Below are positions 1-8,392 of a stretch of DNA of 64,000 nt, one piece after another. This stretch comes from Bog-366 sp963722555. GTDB lineage: Bacteria > Acidobacteriota > Terriglobia > UBA7540. Below the pieces are notes generated by a model, which had not been told where the DNA came from, searched no databases, and was given only the letters and a program-made list of their open reading frames with translations. A program made the translations under genes and the position numbers. The number at the start of each line of letters is the position of its first letter. The stretch's first letter is position 1. The stretch covers positions 879,339 through 943,338 of the forward strand of contig CAVRNQ010000001.1 of NCBI GenBank assembly GCA_963722555.1, read 5' to 3'.

Positions 1-59
1 TAGTCCGGGAGGCTGCCTCAAAACTCGGCGTCGCCCGCTGTAGCGCCGCTCTATGAGCG

Positions 60-123
60 GCGATTCCTATTTGTAGCGGCGATGTCCTCATCGCCGGCCG
101 CCGGTGGGGACACCGGCGCTACA
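60..123. repeat. Palindromic intergenic repeat, copy 1
   Basis: Two adjacent imperfect palindromes built from GTAGCGCCGCTC/GAGCGGCG and GGCGATGTCCTCATCGCC, followed by GGTGGGGACACCGG. Nearly the same 50 bp occurs inverted at about 2992-3042, just upstream of etfA. This is a dispersed non-coding repeat. Confidence 0.7.
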
Positions 124-144
124 GCCGATTTTTGAGACAGCCTC

Positions 145-915
145 TCAGGCGGCAGGGGCTTGACCCGGCACTCGCGTGGCCATGTTGAAGGGCCCCAGGA
201 TCTGGATCGATATCCCGGCGGCGATTTTCCAGGCAATGCGTATGCCTACGAAAAGAATCAGCAGGCCGATCGCGCCGTGCAGAGGGTCCTCGAGTGCGAG
301 GAACGGTGAGGCCAGCCCGAGGAGCGCCAGTCCCACGAGCGCGGCGCCCATGCTTACGGGACGCCTGGCCACAGGCTGACTCTGCTCCGCTGCAGGCGCG
401 CCATTCGCTGCATGCTGCTCCGAGGGAGCCTGCAGGCTTTGGGATTGCGGCGCGGGAGCCGCCTGCCGCGCCTTGGTCGCCTGCGAAATCCCAATCGGAA
501 CCGCCGCGAGGGAGACCGCGGCATAGGTCAGAGCCACGGCGGCAATCTGGTATCGCCGCCCGCCCACTCCCCCCGATCCCATGCTGATGGCCTTACCTAC
601 GATATATCCCACGGCCAGGGAAACGTAGCCGATCATCCACCCGGTGATGATGGTGACGGCTGCGTAGAGGACCAGTCCCAAGATGGCGCCGCCCACTCCA
701 AACAGTAGCCCGCGCGTAAAAGCCGCATGGCTGTCTTGGGGGATTGAGCGTTTTACCCGTTCCGCGCAGGCAGGGCAGGCCATCGCGCCATTCAAGCGGT
801 AATAGCTTCCCGCCAAGGCTTGGTTGCACGATTTGCACCGGTCCGTCCCGGGCCTGCCGGAATACTCGGCCGTGCTGAATTGCGGAGTACGGTTAGGGGA
901 GGTAAGATCGGACAT
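145..915 (-). CDS. Zinc-ribbon-headed multi-pass membrane protein, unknown function
   Basis: A 256-residue protein of no family I recognise. The N-terminus carries two CxxC pairs (CKSC near residue 27 and CPAC near residue 47) that look like a small zinc ribbon. Hydrophobic segments follow at roughly residues 70-110, 120-145, 190-210 and 213-235, so it probably sits in the inner membrane with the zinc ribbon in the cytoplasm. A Pro/Ala/Gln-rich linker at about 148-185 separates the two membrane blocks. The gene is alone on its strand; the next gene is divergent at 1155. The function is not inferable from sequence. The reading frame has normal codon use and is clearly coding. Confidence 0.75.
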   Translation of the reverse strand: MSDLTSPNRTPQFSTAEYSGRPGTDRCKSCNQALAGSYYRLNGAMACPACAERVKRSIPQDSHAAFTRGLLFGVGGAILGLVLYAAVTIITGWMIGYVSLAVGYIVGKAISMGSGGVGGRRYQIAAVALTYAAVSLAAVPIGISQATKARQAAPAPQSQSLQAPSEQHAANGAPAAEQSQPVARRPVSMGAALVGLALLGLASPFLALEDPLHGAIGLLILFVGIRIAWKIAAGISIQILGPFNMATRVPGQAPAA

Positions 916-979
916 GGGCGGAACCTATCACAGAAGTCACTTAACTAAAAGAGGGAGTGATAGCATACCGGGAAGATGT

Positions 980-1100
980 CGCATGGCGTTAGGGTCCGCG
1001 GTTCTTCTTTAGGAATACGCGCGGATCTGTTTTGAAGGTCCGCGGTTCGTCCCCCATTGATACCAAGAAGCCGCGGACCTGCCGAACAGTCCGCGCTACG
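980..1100. repeat. GTAGCGC/GCGGTTC hairpin repeats with GGTCCGC core
   Basis: Non-coding space between two divergent genes. It holds at least two copies of a hairpin repeat whose ends read GCGGTTC and GCGCTAC and whose inner stem is GGTCCGC/GCGGACC. The same outer sequences enclose different inner stems elsewhere in the window (AGAGTT, AGACGC). Confidence 0.6.
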
Positions 1101-1154
1101 CTTGCTAATTATTGTCAGGTGGCGCTACAACATAGATGCTAATGGAGGTGCGCT

Positions 1155-1571
1155 ATGTTTTTGACTCTCTTGCTGATCACTTTCTTAATTGCGGCAGCAA
1201 CCGCCACAATTACCGCTCTTCTGTTTTCGAAGCCAGTAAAGAGGATTCTCGGGTGCCTTGTTTCGGATGAACTGGCGCCTGCATGGCTTCGCTATTTGCT
1301 CTTCGCGATTTACGTCGTCGGAATCTCAGGCGGGGTTCGAGTCTGGGATGTCGAAAAGTACATTACTCCAGGAAAAGAAGGCCAAATACTCGTATTGAAC
1401 TCAGATCGGTGGGTAATCGAAGTATACAAGACGATTATTGGCACCCTGCAAAGTGTCGCCTGGATGCTCTTGGTCTTCTTTCTCTTTGCGCTTCTTGCCT
1501 ATGTTGTTGTAAAGGGTTTTGAATTCAAACGAACGGCCAAGGAACATGAAAGGCCCGGAGACGCCACCTAA
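1155..1571 (+). CDS. Small three-helix membrane protein, unknown function
   Basis: A 138-residue protein with hydrophobic helices at about residues 1-24, 45-60 and 97-121 and a short charged C-terminal tail. A good ribosome binding site (GGAGG, 6 nt before ATG) supports the start. I do not recognise a family. The gene is visibly AT-richer than its neighbours and is flanked on both sides by palindromic repeats, which suggests accessory or recently acquired DNA. The downstream 400 bp holds only repeats. Confidence 0.65.
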   Translation: MFLTLLLITFLIAAATATITALLFSKPVKRILGCLVSDELAPAWLRYLLFAIYVVGISGGVRVWDVEKYITPGKEGQILVLNSDRWVIEVYKTIIGTLQSVAWMLLVFFLFALLAYVVVKGFEFKRTAKEHERPGDAT

Positions 1572-1610
1572 CAACCCATTGCGGCGGCACAGGCCATGTC
1601 AAGGAAGCGG

Positions 1611-1862
1611 GTAGCGCAGAGTCTCTGCCGTTGAGACTCTGCGGTTCTTCCTCTGCCACCCGATACCCGCTTTGCGGCGGCTTTTGCGTGGACCATATTC
1701 GTGCATGAATATTAATAATAACGACATTATATGTCATGAAGAGCCGCAGAGTTTGAACTGCACAAACTCTGCGCTACCTGCTATCGCATTAGTAAATATG
1801 TGACGTTTATCGTGTTTAAAACCGCAGAGTAAGGCAAACTGCGCCTAACTCTGCGCTACCCG
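1611..1862. repeat. Cluster of GTAGCGC-AGAGTT hairpin repeats
   Basis: Three copies of one palindromic repeat at about 1611-1647, 1740-1778 and 1820-1859, in alternating orientation. Each has arms GTAGCGCAGAGT and ACTCTGCGGTT around a short variable loop. No credible gene lies in the 400 bp between 1572 and 1975. Confidence 0.75.
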
Positions 1863-1975
1863 CTACGTGGACGTAAACTGCGGGTCATTGGAAATTGACC
1901 CACCGCAAACGAACAGGCTAGTTCTGCGAGGGGGGCAGCGGCAGGGGCCTGCGCACACGTTGGATCCGGCTCGTC

Positions 1976-2965
1976 TTACGCTTTTACTTTCTTGATTTCC
2001 TCGACCAGGGGCGGAACGACTTCAAAGAGGTCGCCCACGATTCCGTAGGTGGCAACCTCGAAGATGGGTGCTTCCTTGTCCTTATTGATCGCGACGACCG
2101 TGCTCGCTCCTTTCATGCCCACCATGTGCTGAATCGCGCCGGAGATTCCCAGCGCCACGTAAAGCTTAGGCGCCACGGTTTGTCCGGAGCTGCCGATCTG
2201 GCGGTCCATGGGCAGCCAGCCGTTGTCGCAGATGGGCCGGGAGGCGCCGACTTCCGCGCCCAGGGCGGCGGCGAGCTGCTTGGCGAGCTCGAGGTTTTCC
2301 GGCGCTTTGATGCCGCGGCCCACGGCGACGATGATGGCCGCCTGGGTCAAATCCACCGCCTGCTTCGCCTCGCGAAAGCGCTCGCCGGGCTTGGCGCGAA
2401 TGGAGTCCGCGGCGAGTTCCACCTCGACGGGCGTGATTTTGGCCGCGCCGGCGCCGCGCTCGACGGAGTCTTCGCGAAACGCCGCGGCCTGAAACGAGAG
2501 GAAGTAGGGCTCGTCGCCTGCGAATTCGATGTCGGCGGAATATTTCCCCTGGAAAACCTGGCGGACGAAAACGAGCTTGCCGCCTTCGTGGCGATAGCCC
2601 AGGCAGTCGCTCACCAGGCCGCGATCGAGCGAGGCCGCGAGCTTGGGCGCGAAGTCGCGGACCTGATAGGTGTGGCTGCAGACGAAGAAGCGCGGTTTCT
2701 GCTGCGCGATGACGGCGCGCAAAGCGAGCGAGTAGCCGTCGGCGGTGTACTCGGCGAGCAGCGGGGAATCGACCGTCAAAACTTCCTGGACGGCGACGGC
2801 GGCAAGTTCCGTGGCCAGCGGCGCGAGGCTCGAGCCCACCAGCACGGCGCTCACGGTGCTTCCCAAATCCTGCGCCAGGCGCTGGCCCGCCGCCAACGCC
2901 TCCCAGGTGGGGCGGGTCAGCTTTCCGCCCTGGTGTTCTGCGAAAACCAAAATGTGATCAGACAT
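1976..2965 (-). CDS. etfA: Electron transfer flavoprotein subunit alpha
   Basis: FAD-binding subunit of the soluble ETF heterodimer, which passes electrons from acyl-CoA and other dehydrogenases to the quinone pool. The 329-residue protein has the ETF alpha N-terminal domain followed by the C-terminal FAD domain: VGRGIK near residue 217, the RQIGSSGQ segment near 262 and the GISGAIQH motif near 280. I start at the ATG at 2965 (MSDHILVF); an upstream in-frame start at 3010 lies inside an intergenic repeat and adds a non-family extension. etfB is upstream on the same strand, separated by one small ABM-fold gene. No ETF:quinone oxidoreductase gene is in the window. Confidence 0.95.
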   Translation of the reverse strand: MSDHILVFAEHQGGKLTRPTWEALAAGQRLAQDLGSTVSAVLVGSSLAPLATELAAVAVQEVLTVDSPLLAEYTADGYSLALRAVIAQQKPRFFVCSHTYQVRDFAPKLAASLDRGLVSDCLGYRHEGGKLVFVRQVFQGKYSADIEFAGDEPYFLSFQAAAFREDSVERGAGAAKITPVEVELAADSIRAKPGERFREAKQAVDLTQAAIIVAVGRGIKAPENLELAKQLAAALGAEVGASRPICDNGWLPMDRQIGSSGQTVAPKLYVALGISGAIQHMVGMKGASTVVAINKDKEAPIFEVATYGIVGDLFEVVPPLVEEIKKVKA

Positions 2966-2989
2966 AGTTGAACCGTGTCGGCTCCTGCG

Positions 2990-3045
2990 CTCTAGCGCCG
3001 GTGTCCCCACCGGCGCCCGGCGATGAGGACATCGCCGCTACAAAG
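2990..3045. repeat. Palindromic intergenic repeat, copy 2
   Basis: Inverted copy of the repeat at 60-123: GCGCCGGTGTCCCCACCGG followed by GGCGATGAGGACATCGCC. It occupies the etfA 5' region and explains why the longer etfA reading frame should not be used. Confidence 0.7.
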
Positions 3046-3065
3046 ACCAATCGCTGCCCACCAAC

Positions 3066-3515
3066 CTACTCGCCTTCCGGCGTGGGGCCCGGGAGGGCCG
3101 TGTGGGACGATTCCGTTCCGCCGGATTCCTCCGCCTCGGGCTGCTCGGCCTCTCCCGCCCTTCTCGACCTCACCGCCCTCGCAGCCCGCTTGGGTTTTTC
3201 CGCGGGCCCGCCGAAGGAATCGAAACTCTCGCAGACCAGCTCGATAGGAATTGACTTATGGAACTTGCCCGCTTCGAATTTCTTGATCTGCTCGCGCCAG
3301 AGCGGGCTGGTGCGAGCCTGTTCCAGTGCCTTATGGTCTTTCCAGAACACCAGCCAAAGGTATTCCGGCTTGCGCGCCTCGAAAATCTTGATGAAATGAG
3401 CTCCGAGGCAACCGTCGATTTTCTTCAGTGAGGGCAGGGTCACTTGCCGGCCGAACTTCTCGTAATCCTCCACACGCTTCTTGCGCGCGCGCATTCTCCA
3501 GATATGGACGAACAT
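3066..3515 (-). CDS. Antibiotic-biosynthesis-monooxygenase (ABM) fold-like protein
   Basis: A 149-residue protein. Residues 1-95 look like the dimeric alpha/beta ABM/NIPSNAP-type fold: an opening strand FVHIWRM, a helix with RVEDYEKFG, the LPSLKKIDGCLGAHF segment and a WLVFWKDHKALEQ strand/helix. The C-terminal 45 residues are Ala/Glu/Pro-rich and probably disordered. It lies between etfB and etfA on the same strand (about 20 bp after etfB, 100 bp before etfA), so it is probably cotranscribed with them. The enzymatic role is unknown; many members of this fold are not monooxygenases. Confidence 0.7.
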   Translation of the reverse strand: MFVHIWRMRARKKRVEDYEKFGRQVTLPSLKKIDGCLGAHFIKIFEARKPEYLWLVFWKDHKALEQARTSPLWREQIKKFEAGKFHKSIPIELVCESFDSFGGPAEKPKRAARAVRSRRAGEAEQPEAEESGGTESSHTALPGPTPEGE

Positions 3516-3534
3516 CGTGAGCCTCCTTGTACCT

Positions 3535-4314
3535 CTAGATCACCCGCGCTTCGTTCTTGAGTTTGTCGACGAGCCGGGTGGCGATTTCCTTGGGGCTACC
3601 TGCGAAGAACTCGGTCTGGGCCGCCTTGGGCGGAACATAGACCTGGGTGATGCGGTAACGCGGCGCCAAATCTTCCGCGCTCAGGCCGAGAGCGGCGGCA
3701 TTAAGTTTCTGAACGGGCTTGGACTTCGCCGCCATGATCCCTTTCAGCGTGGCGTAACGCGGCTTGTTGATGCCGGATTGAATGGTGAGCACGGCGGGCT
3801 GCGGCAGTTCGATCCACTGGAACCAGCCGCCTTCCAGTTCGCGCTTGACGCGCAGCGCGCCGCCCTCCGCCTGAATCTCCATGATGATCGTGGAGTGGGG
3901 GAGGCCGAGGAATTCCGCCAGCAACACGCCGGTCTGGGCGAATCCCAAATCGTCGGACTGCAATCCGGTCAGGATGACGTCGGGCTTCTCTCGCTCGATG
4001 GCCTTCGCGAGCGCGCGGGCGATGCCGAAGGCGTCGAGCGCGGCGAAGGTGGGATCGTCAAGATGCAGGGCGCGGTCGGCGCCCTTGGCCAGGGCTTCCT
4101 TGATGGCCTGCTGGGCGCGCGCCGGCCCCAGCGTGGCGAGCACCACTTCGCCGCCATGCTTTTCCTTCAGGCGCAGGCCCTCCTCGAGCGCGTAAATATC
4201 CGGTTCGTTGACTTCAAAACTGAGATCGGTTTCCTGCACCCAAGTGGCGGCGGCGTTCAGCCGCAGCCCCGAGTCACGCGCAGGAACTTGCTTGATGCAA
4301 ACCACGATTTTCAC
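3535..4314 (-). CDS. etfB: Electron transfer flavoprotein subunit beta
   Basis: AMP-binding subunit of the ETF heterodimer. The 259-residue protein opens with the family start KIVVCIKQVP, followed by the VNEPDIYALEEGLRLKE segment. The beta-subunit signature VILTGLQSDD lies near residue 145, with GLPHSTIIMEI after it. Length and start match the family. It is the first gene of the etfB-ABM-etfA group. Confidence 0.95.
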   Translation of the reverse strand: MKIVVCIKQVPARDSGLRLNAAATWVQETDLSFEVNEPDIYALEEGLRLKEKHGGEVVLATLGPARAQQAIKEALAKGADRALHLDDPTFAALDAFGIARALAKAIEREKPDVILTGLQSDDLGFAQTGVLLAEFLGLPHSTIIMEIQAEGGALRVKRELEGGWFQWIELPQPAVLTIQSGINKPRYATLKGIMAAKSKPVQKLNAAALGLSAEDLAPRYRITQVYVPPKAAQTEFFAGSPKEIATRLVDKLKNEARVI

Positions 4315-4423
4315 GGCGACGAATCACTCCTGTAGGGGACCAGTAGCGTCTTGGGCAGCCAGAGGACAAATCTGGCCGGGCTATTATATGCGAATTGGCA
4401 GATGGGTGCAGCGGTTTAGCTCC

Positions 4424-4570
4424 AATACGGTTCACTTAAGGGGTCCCAGGAAAATACTACTGAATTCGTTCCTGGGTGACCCCCTCACCCGGCCCGCCCC
4501 GGCTGGAGAAAACACCGGTTGCGGGCCACCCTCTCCCCCAAGGGGGAGAGGGCAGTTAATTCCAAGAGGT
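4424..4570. repeat. One-ended copy of MITE-like repeat
   Basis: Begins with the terminal sequence AATACGGTTCACTTAAG at 4424-4440 and continues into the GC-rich body (CCCTCACCC ... CTCTCCCCCAAGGGG) shared with 6215-6441 and 7231-7330. No matching right terminal repeat is visible, so it is a partial copy. It fills the etfB-fabF gap (4315-4588), which has no gene. Confidence 0.6.
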
Positions 4571-4588
4571 TTGGTGAAGAGAAGCTGC

Positions 4589-5830
4589 CTACCCCGCGTA
4601 CCGCTTCATGAGCAGTGCGGCGTTGGTGCCGCCGAAGCCGAAGGAATTGGAGAGGGCGTACTCGACGTCGGCCTTGCGCGCCTGGTTGGGGACGTAATCC
4701 AGATCGCAATCCGGGTCGGGGTTCTCAAGATTGATGGTAGGGGGCACCATCTGGTCGCGCAACACCAGCGCGGTGATGCCCGCTTCCACTCCGCCCGCGC
4801 CGCCCAGCAGGTGGCCGGTCATGGACTTGGTGGAACTCACGGCCAGCTTGCGGGCGTGCTCGCCAAAGACTTTCTTGATGGCGAGGGTTTCCAGGCGATC
4901 GTTGTAGGGTGTCGAGGTGCCGTGGGCGTTGATGTAGTTGACCTGCTCGGGCCGAATCGCGGCATCCGCCAGGGTTGACCGCATGGCGCGCACGGCGCCA
5001 TCGGCGGTCTCTTCCGGCTGCGTGATGTGGAAGGCGTCGCCCGACATGCCGTAGCCGACGATTTCGGCAAGTATCTGCGCGCCCCGCTGGAGCGCGAAAT
5101 CCAGTTCTTCCAGGATGAGGATGCCCGAGCCTTCGCCGATCACGAAGCCGTCGCGCTCCTTATCAAACGGGCGGCTGGCCCTTTCGGGTTCGTTATTGCG
5201 GGTGGAGAGCGCGCGCATGGCGGCAAACCCGCCCACTCCCATGGGCGTGATGGCGGCTTCGGTGCCGCCGCAGATCATCACGTCGGCGGCCGAGCGCTGG
5301 ATGAGCTTGAAGGAATCTCCTACCGCATGGGCGCTGGAAGAGCAGGCGGTGCAGGTGGCGGAGTTCGGCCCCTTGGCGCCGTGGCGGATGGAGACGTGGC
5401 CGGCGGCGAGGTTGACGATGGAGGCGGGAATGAAGAAGGGTGAGATCTTACGCGGGCCGCCCTCGAGCAGCGCCGTGTGTTCGCGCTCGATGACATCGAA
5501 CCCGCCGATGCCCGAGCCGATATGCACGCCCACGCGCTCGGCGATGTCGGGAGTGACGCGGAGCCCCGACTGCGTCAGGGCCTGCTGGGAGGCCGCCAGG
5601 GCGAACTGAATGAAGAGGCCCATCTTCTTCAGTTCTTTCTTTTCGATGAACTGAAGCGGGTCAAATCCCTTCACTTCCGCCGCGATGGTCACGGCGAAGC
5701 CCGCGGTGTCAAAATGCGTGATGGGCGCCACGCCGCTCTTGCCGGCCAGGAGATTCCGCCACGACTCCACCGTGTCGAGGCCGAGGGCGGTGAGCAAACC
5801 CACACCGGTCACGACGACTCTCCGCGTCAA
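4589..5830 (-). CDS. fabF: 3-oxoacyl-[ACP] synthase II
   Basis: Elongating condensing enzyme of type II fatty-acid synthesis; it joins malonyl-ACP to a growing acyl-ACP. The 413-residue protein carries the Cys-His-His triad: Cys in TCTACSSSAHA (about residue 165), His in NAHGTSTPYND (about 303) and His in KSMTGHLLGGAG (about 340). The N-terminus RRVVVTGVGLLTALG is typical of FabF. It is the last gene of the fab cluster, 36 bp after acpP on the same strand, the usual acpP-fabF pairing. Confidence 0.96.
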   Translation of the reverse strand: MTRRVVVTGVGLLTALGLDTVESWRNLLAGKSGVAPITHFDTAGFAVTIAAEVKGFDPLQFIEKKELKKMGLFIQFALAASQQALTQSGLRVTPDIAERVGVHIGSGIGGFDVIEREHTALLEGGPRKISPFFIPASIVNLAAGHVSIRHGAKGPNSATCTACSSSAHAVGDSFKLIQRSAADVMICGGTEAAITPMGVGGFAAMRALSTRNNEPERASRPFDKERDGFVIGEGSGILILEELDFALQRGAQILAEIVGYGMSGDAFHITQPEETADGAVRAMRSTLADAAIRPEQVNYINAHGTSTPYNDRLETLAIKKVFGEHARKLAVSSTKSMTGHLLGGAGGVEAGITALVLRDQMVPPTINLENPDPDCDLDYVPNQARKADVEYALSNSFGFGGTNAALLMKRYAG

Positions 5831-5866
5831 GCTGTGCTCCTCCTGTGGAGACCTGCCCTGCGCTGG

Positions 5867-6115
5867 TCAGTTCTTCGAGGGTTTCACGTGGGCTTGGATG
5901 TAATCAACCGCGTCCTTGACGGTCGCGATCTTCTCCGCGTCCTCGTCCGGGATCTCAATTTCGAACGACTCCTCAAACGCCATCACCAGCTCCACGATGT
6001 CGAGTGAATCGGCGCCGAGGTCGTCGACGAAATGCGCGGTGGGGGTAACTTCCGACTCGTCCACCCCGAGTTGCTCCACAATAATCTGTTTCACCTTCTC
6101 TTCGGGCGAAGCCAT
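5867..6115 (-). CDS. acpP: Acyl carrier protein
   Basis: Carries acyl chains as thioesters on 4'-phosphopantetheine. The 82-residue acidic protein has the attachment motif GADSLDIVEL with Ser37. The start has a strong AGGAGG site 8 nt upstream. A separate sigma70-like promoter (6150-6178) lies in front, between acpP and the MITE-like repeat, so acpP can be transcribed independently of fabG. Confidence 0.96.
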   Translation of the reverse strand: MASPEEKVKQIIVEQLGVDESEVTPTAHFVDDLGADSLDIVELVMAFEESFEIEIPDEDAEKIATVKDAVDYIQAHVKPSKN

Positions 6116-6149
6116 CAGTCTATCCTCCTCAAGTTACATGGGGGCGCTC

Positions 6150-6178
6150 ATTCTAACTTCGCTATGGGCAAGCGTCAA
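6150..6178 (-). promoter_or_regulatory. Putative sigma70 promoter of acpP-fabF
   Basis: On the minus strand TTGACG (6178-6173) and TAGAAT (6155-6150) are separated by exactly 17 bp. Transcription would start near 6143, about 28 nt before the acpP ATG. This is a sequence match only. Confidence 0.6.
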
Positions 6179-6214
6179 GCGCTGTGTAGTCCCAGAGCCT
6201 TACCCGCTAGGCCC

Positions 6215-6441
6215 AATACTGTTCACTTAAGCTGGATGTTACCAATTCGACCCCCTCACCCCCGGCCCCTCTCCCCCAAGGGGGCGAGGGGGGAGGTAAT
6301 TTGAATTTACTGCCCTCGCCCCCTTGGGGGAGAGGGTGGACCGCAACCGGCGCTTTCTCCAGCCGGGGCGGGCCGGGTGAGGGGGTCACTCGGGAATAAA
6401 TAGATGAATAATCTCCTCAACCCTCTTATGTGAACAGTATT
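6215..6441. mobile_element. MITE-like palindromic element between fabG and acpP
   Basis: A 227-bp non-coding element with 17-bp terminal inverted repeats, AATACTGTTCACTTAAG at 6215-6231 and the complement of CTTATGTGAACAGTATT at 6425-6441. The interior is largely self-complementary (GGGGGAGAGGG/CCCTCTCCCCC). It is flanked by a near-perfect repeat TACC(C)GCTAGGCC at 6201-6213 and 6441-6452, which could be a target duplication of the fabG stop region. It encodes no transposase, so any movement would have to be in trans. Confidence 0.6.
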
Positions 6442-6445
6442 ACCG

Positions 6446-7192
6446 CTAGGCCATGTACATACCACCGTTAATATTGAGTACGTGACCCGTAATATAGCCC
6501 GCTTCCTCCGAGGCCAGGAAAAGCACGCCGTTCGCCACCTCACGGTCGGTGCCCATGCGGCCCAGGGGAATCACGCCTAACATCTTTTCCTTGATTTCCG
6601 CAGGCAGACCCTCGGTCATGGCTGTGGCGATAAAGCCCGGAGCGACCGCGTTCACCGTGATGTTGCGCCGGGCGACTTCCGCGGCCACCGCCTTGGTCAG
6701 GCCAATGATGCCCGCCTTGGAGGCGATGTAGTTCGCCTGGCCCACGTTTCCGACTTGCGCCACCACGGAAGCGATGTTGATGATCCGCCCGTAGCGTTGC
6801 TTGACCATCGAGGGCAGCGCCGCCCGAATGCAGGAGAACGCCCCGGTCAGGTTGACCTTGAGGACGGCTTCCCAATCTTCGCTCTTCATCCGCATCACCA
6901 GGTTATCCTTGGTAATGCCCGCGTTGTTCACCAGGATGTCGATCTTGCCCCAGGCCGCGATGATCTCTTCCATCATTCTCTGGACGGTTGCCGGGTCCGT
7001 GACATCGACGATGCACTTCAGCACTTTGTATCCCAGGTTCTGGAATTCCTCGAGGGTTTCATCGAGCTTGGGACGGGGTATGTCGGCCAAAACGATACTC
7101 GCGCCGGCTTCGGCCAGGGTCAAGGCCGTGGCCCGGCCGATTCCCTGGGCGCTGCCCGTTACCAATGCTACGCGTCCTTCCAGACTCGTCAT
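6446..7192 (-). CDS. fabG: 3-oxoacyl-[ACP] reductase
   Basis: NADPH-dependent short-chain dehydrogenase that reduces 3-oxoacyl-ACP in each elongation cycle. The 248-residue protein has the Rossmann motif TGSAQGIG (residues 12-19), NNAG (89-92), catalytic Ser142, and YIASK with Tyr155/Lys159. The C-terminal GYITGHVLNINGGMYM is the standard FabG ending. It lies between fabD and acpP on the same strand. The coding sequence stops only a few bases before a MITE-like insertion. Confidence 0.95.
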   Translation of the reverse strand: MTSLEGRVALVTGSAQGIGRATALTLAEAGASIVLADIPRPKLDETLEEFQNLGYKVLKCIVDVTDPATVQRMMEEIIAAWGKIDILVNNAGITKDNLVMRMKSEDWEAVLKVNLTGAFSCIRAALPSMVKQRYGRIINIASVVAQVGNVGQANYIASKAGIIGLTKAVAAEVARRNITVNAVAPGFIATAMTEGLPAEIKEKMLGVIPLGRMGTDREVANGVLFLASEEAGYITGHVLNINGGMYMA

Positions 7193-7230
7193 AACGTCAT
7201 CGGCTCCTTGTCATTGCTTTTTGATTTGCT

Positions 7231-7330
7231 CCTGCGTGACCCCCTCACCCGTCCCGCCCCGGCTGGAGAATGCGCCGGTTGCGGGCCACCCTCTCCCCCA
7301 AGGGGGCGAGGGCAGTCAATTCCAAGGGGC
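7231..7330. repeat. Partial copy of the GC-rich MITE-like repeat
   Basis: About 100 bp almost identical to 4470-4566 (GTGACCCCCTCACCC ... GGCTGGAGAA ... GGCAGTCAATTCCAAG). It fills the fabD-fabG gap and lacks the terminal repeats. Confidence 0.6.
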
Positions 7331-7338
7331 TAGCGAGG

Positions 7339-8274
7339 TTACGGCGCCAGCCGCACCACTACCTCGTTGAGCGTGGCGACGTCTTCGACGCGCAGGCACT
7401 CCGCCGTCCGATCGATCTGCCGCAGCAGTCCCGAGAGGACTTTGCCCGGCCCGACTTCCACGAACATCTCCACGCCTTCCGCGCGCAGGCGCCGCATCGA
7501 CTCTTCCCAGCGCACGGGAGCGGTCACCTGGCGCTTCAGCCCTTCGCGTACCAAGGCGGCGGCCTTCACCACCTGGGCGTCCGCGTTGTTCACCAGCGGC
7601 ACGGGCGGGTCGATGAATTCCGCCGCATCCAAGTCAACACTCAAACGGTCCTGCGCGGGCTGCATCAGGGCGCAATGAAAGGGGGCGCTCACGTTGAGCA
7701 GGATGGCCCGCTTGGCGCCACGCACTTTCGCCAGTTCCACGGCTCGCGCCACGGCCCGGGCGCCGCCGGCGATCACCACCTGGCCGGGTGAATTCAAGTT
7801 TGCCGGAGAAACCACTTCTCCTTGGGCGGCGTCGCAGCAGACAGCTTCGACCGCCGCGCCGTCCAGGCCCAGGATCGCCGCCATGGCGCCTTGGCCCACC
7901 GGCACCGCTTCCTGCATGTATTGGCCACGCTTGCGGACCAGCCGCACGGCGTCGGCCAGACCCAGCGCGCCCGCCGCCACCAGGGCCGAGTATTCTCCCA
8001 AGCTGTGCCCCGCTACATAATCCGCCGGAATGCCCTTTTCGCGCAAGACCCTTGCGGCAGCCACGGAAGCGGCGAGAATCGCGGGCTGGGTGTTGGCGGT
8101 AAGCTGCAGTTCCTCCGCCGGGCCGTCAAAGCAGAGCTTAGAGATCGCGAAACCCAGGGCCTGGTCGGCTTCCTCGAACACAGCGCGCGCGCAGGCAAAA
8201 TTCTCCGCCAACTCCCGGCCCATGCCGGGATATTGAGAACCTTGACCGGGAAACAGGAAAGCAACCTTAGGCAA
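7339..8274 (-). CDS. fabD: Malonyl-CoA:ACP transacylase
   Basis: Loads malonyl units from CoA onto ACP for fatty-acid elongation. The 311-residue protein has the oxyanion loop GQGSQYPGMG (residues 10-19), the nucleophile motif GHSLGEY with Ser91, and the catalytic His200 in SAPFH. The start is a TTG codon with GGAAGG 6 nt upstream; no ATG gives the family N-terminus PKVAFLFPGQG. It sits between fabH and fabG. Confidence 0.95.
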   Translation of the reverse strand: MPKVAFLFPGQGSQYPGMGRELAENFACARAVFEEADQALGFAISKLCFDGPAEELQLTANTQPAILAASVAAARVLREKGIPADYVAGHSLGEYSALVAAGALGLADAVRLVRKRGQYMQEAVPVGQGAMAAILGLDGAAVEAVCCDAAQGEVVSPANLNSPGQVVIAGGARAVARAVELAKVRGAKRAILLNVSAPFHCALMQPAQDRLSVDLDAAEFIDPPVPLVNNADAQVVKAAALVREGLKRQVTAPVRWEESMRRLRAEGVEMFVEVGPGKVLSGLLRQIDRTAECLRVEDVATLNEVVVRLAP

Positions 8275-8289
8275 CGGGGACCTTCCTCA

Positions 8290-8392
8290 TACTGAATCAC
8301 TGAGTCTGCGAATCAGTGATTGATTACCTTCCCCAACAGTGGGAGCAGAATTCAATGATTCAGTGGCTCACTGACTCAGTGATTCAGTTCCT
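8290..8392. repeat. Repeat flanking fabH, left copy
   Basis: About 100 bp built of GAATCAGTGA-like words around a central GATTGATTACCTTCCCCAAC. It is about 90% identical by eye to 9390-9508 on the other side of fabH. Non-coding. Confidence 0.7.
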
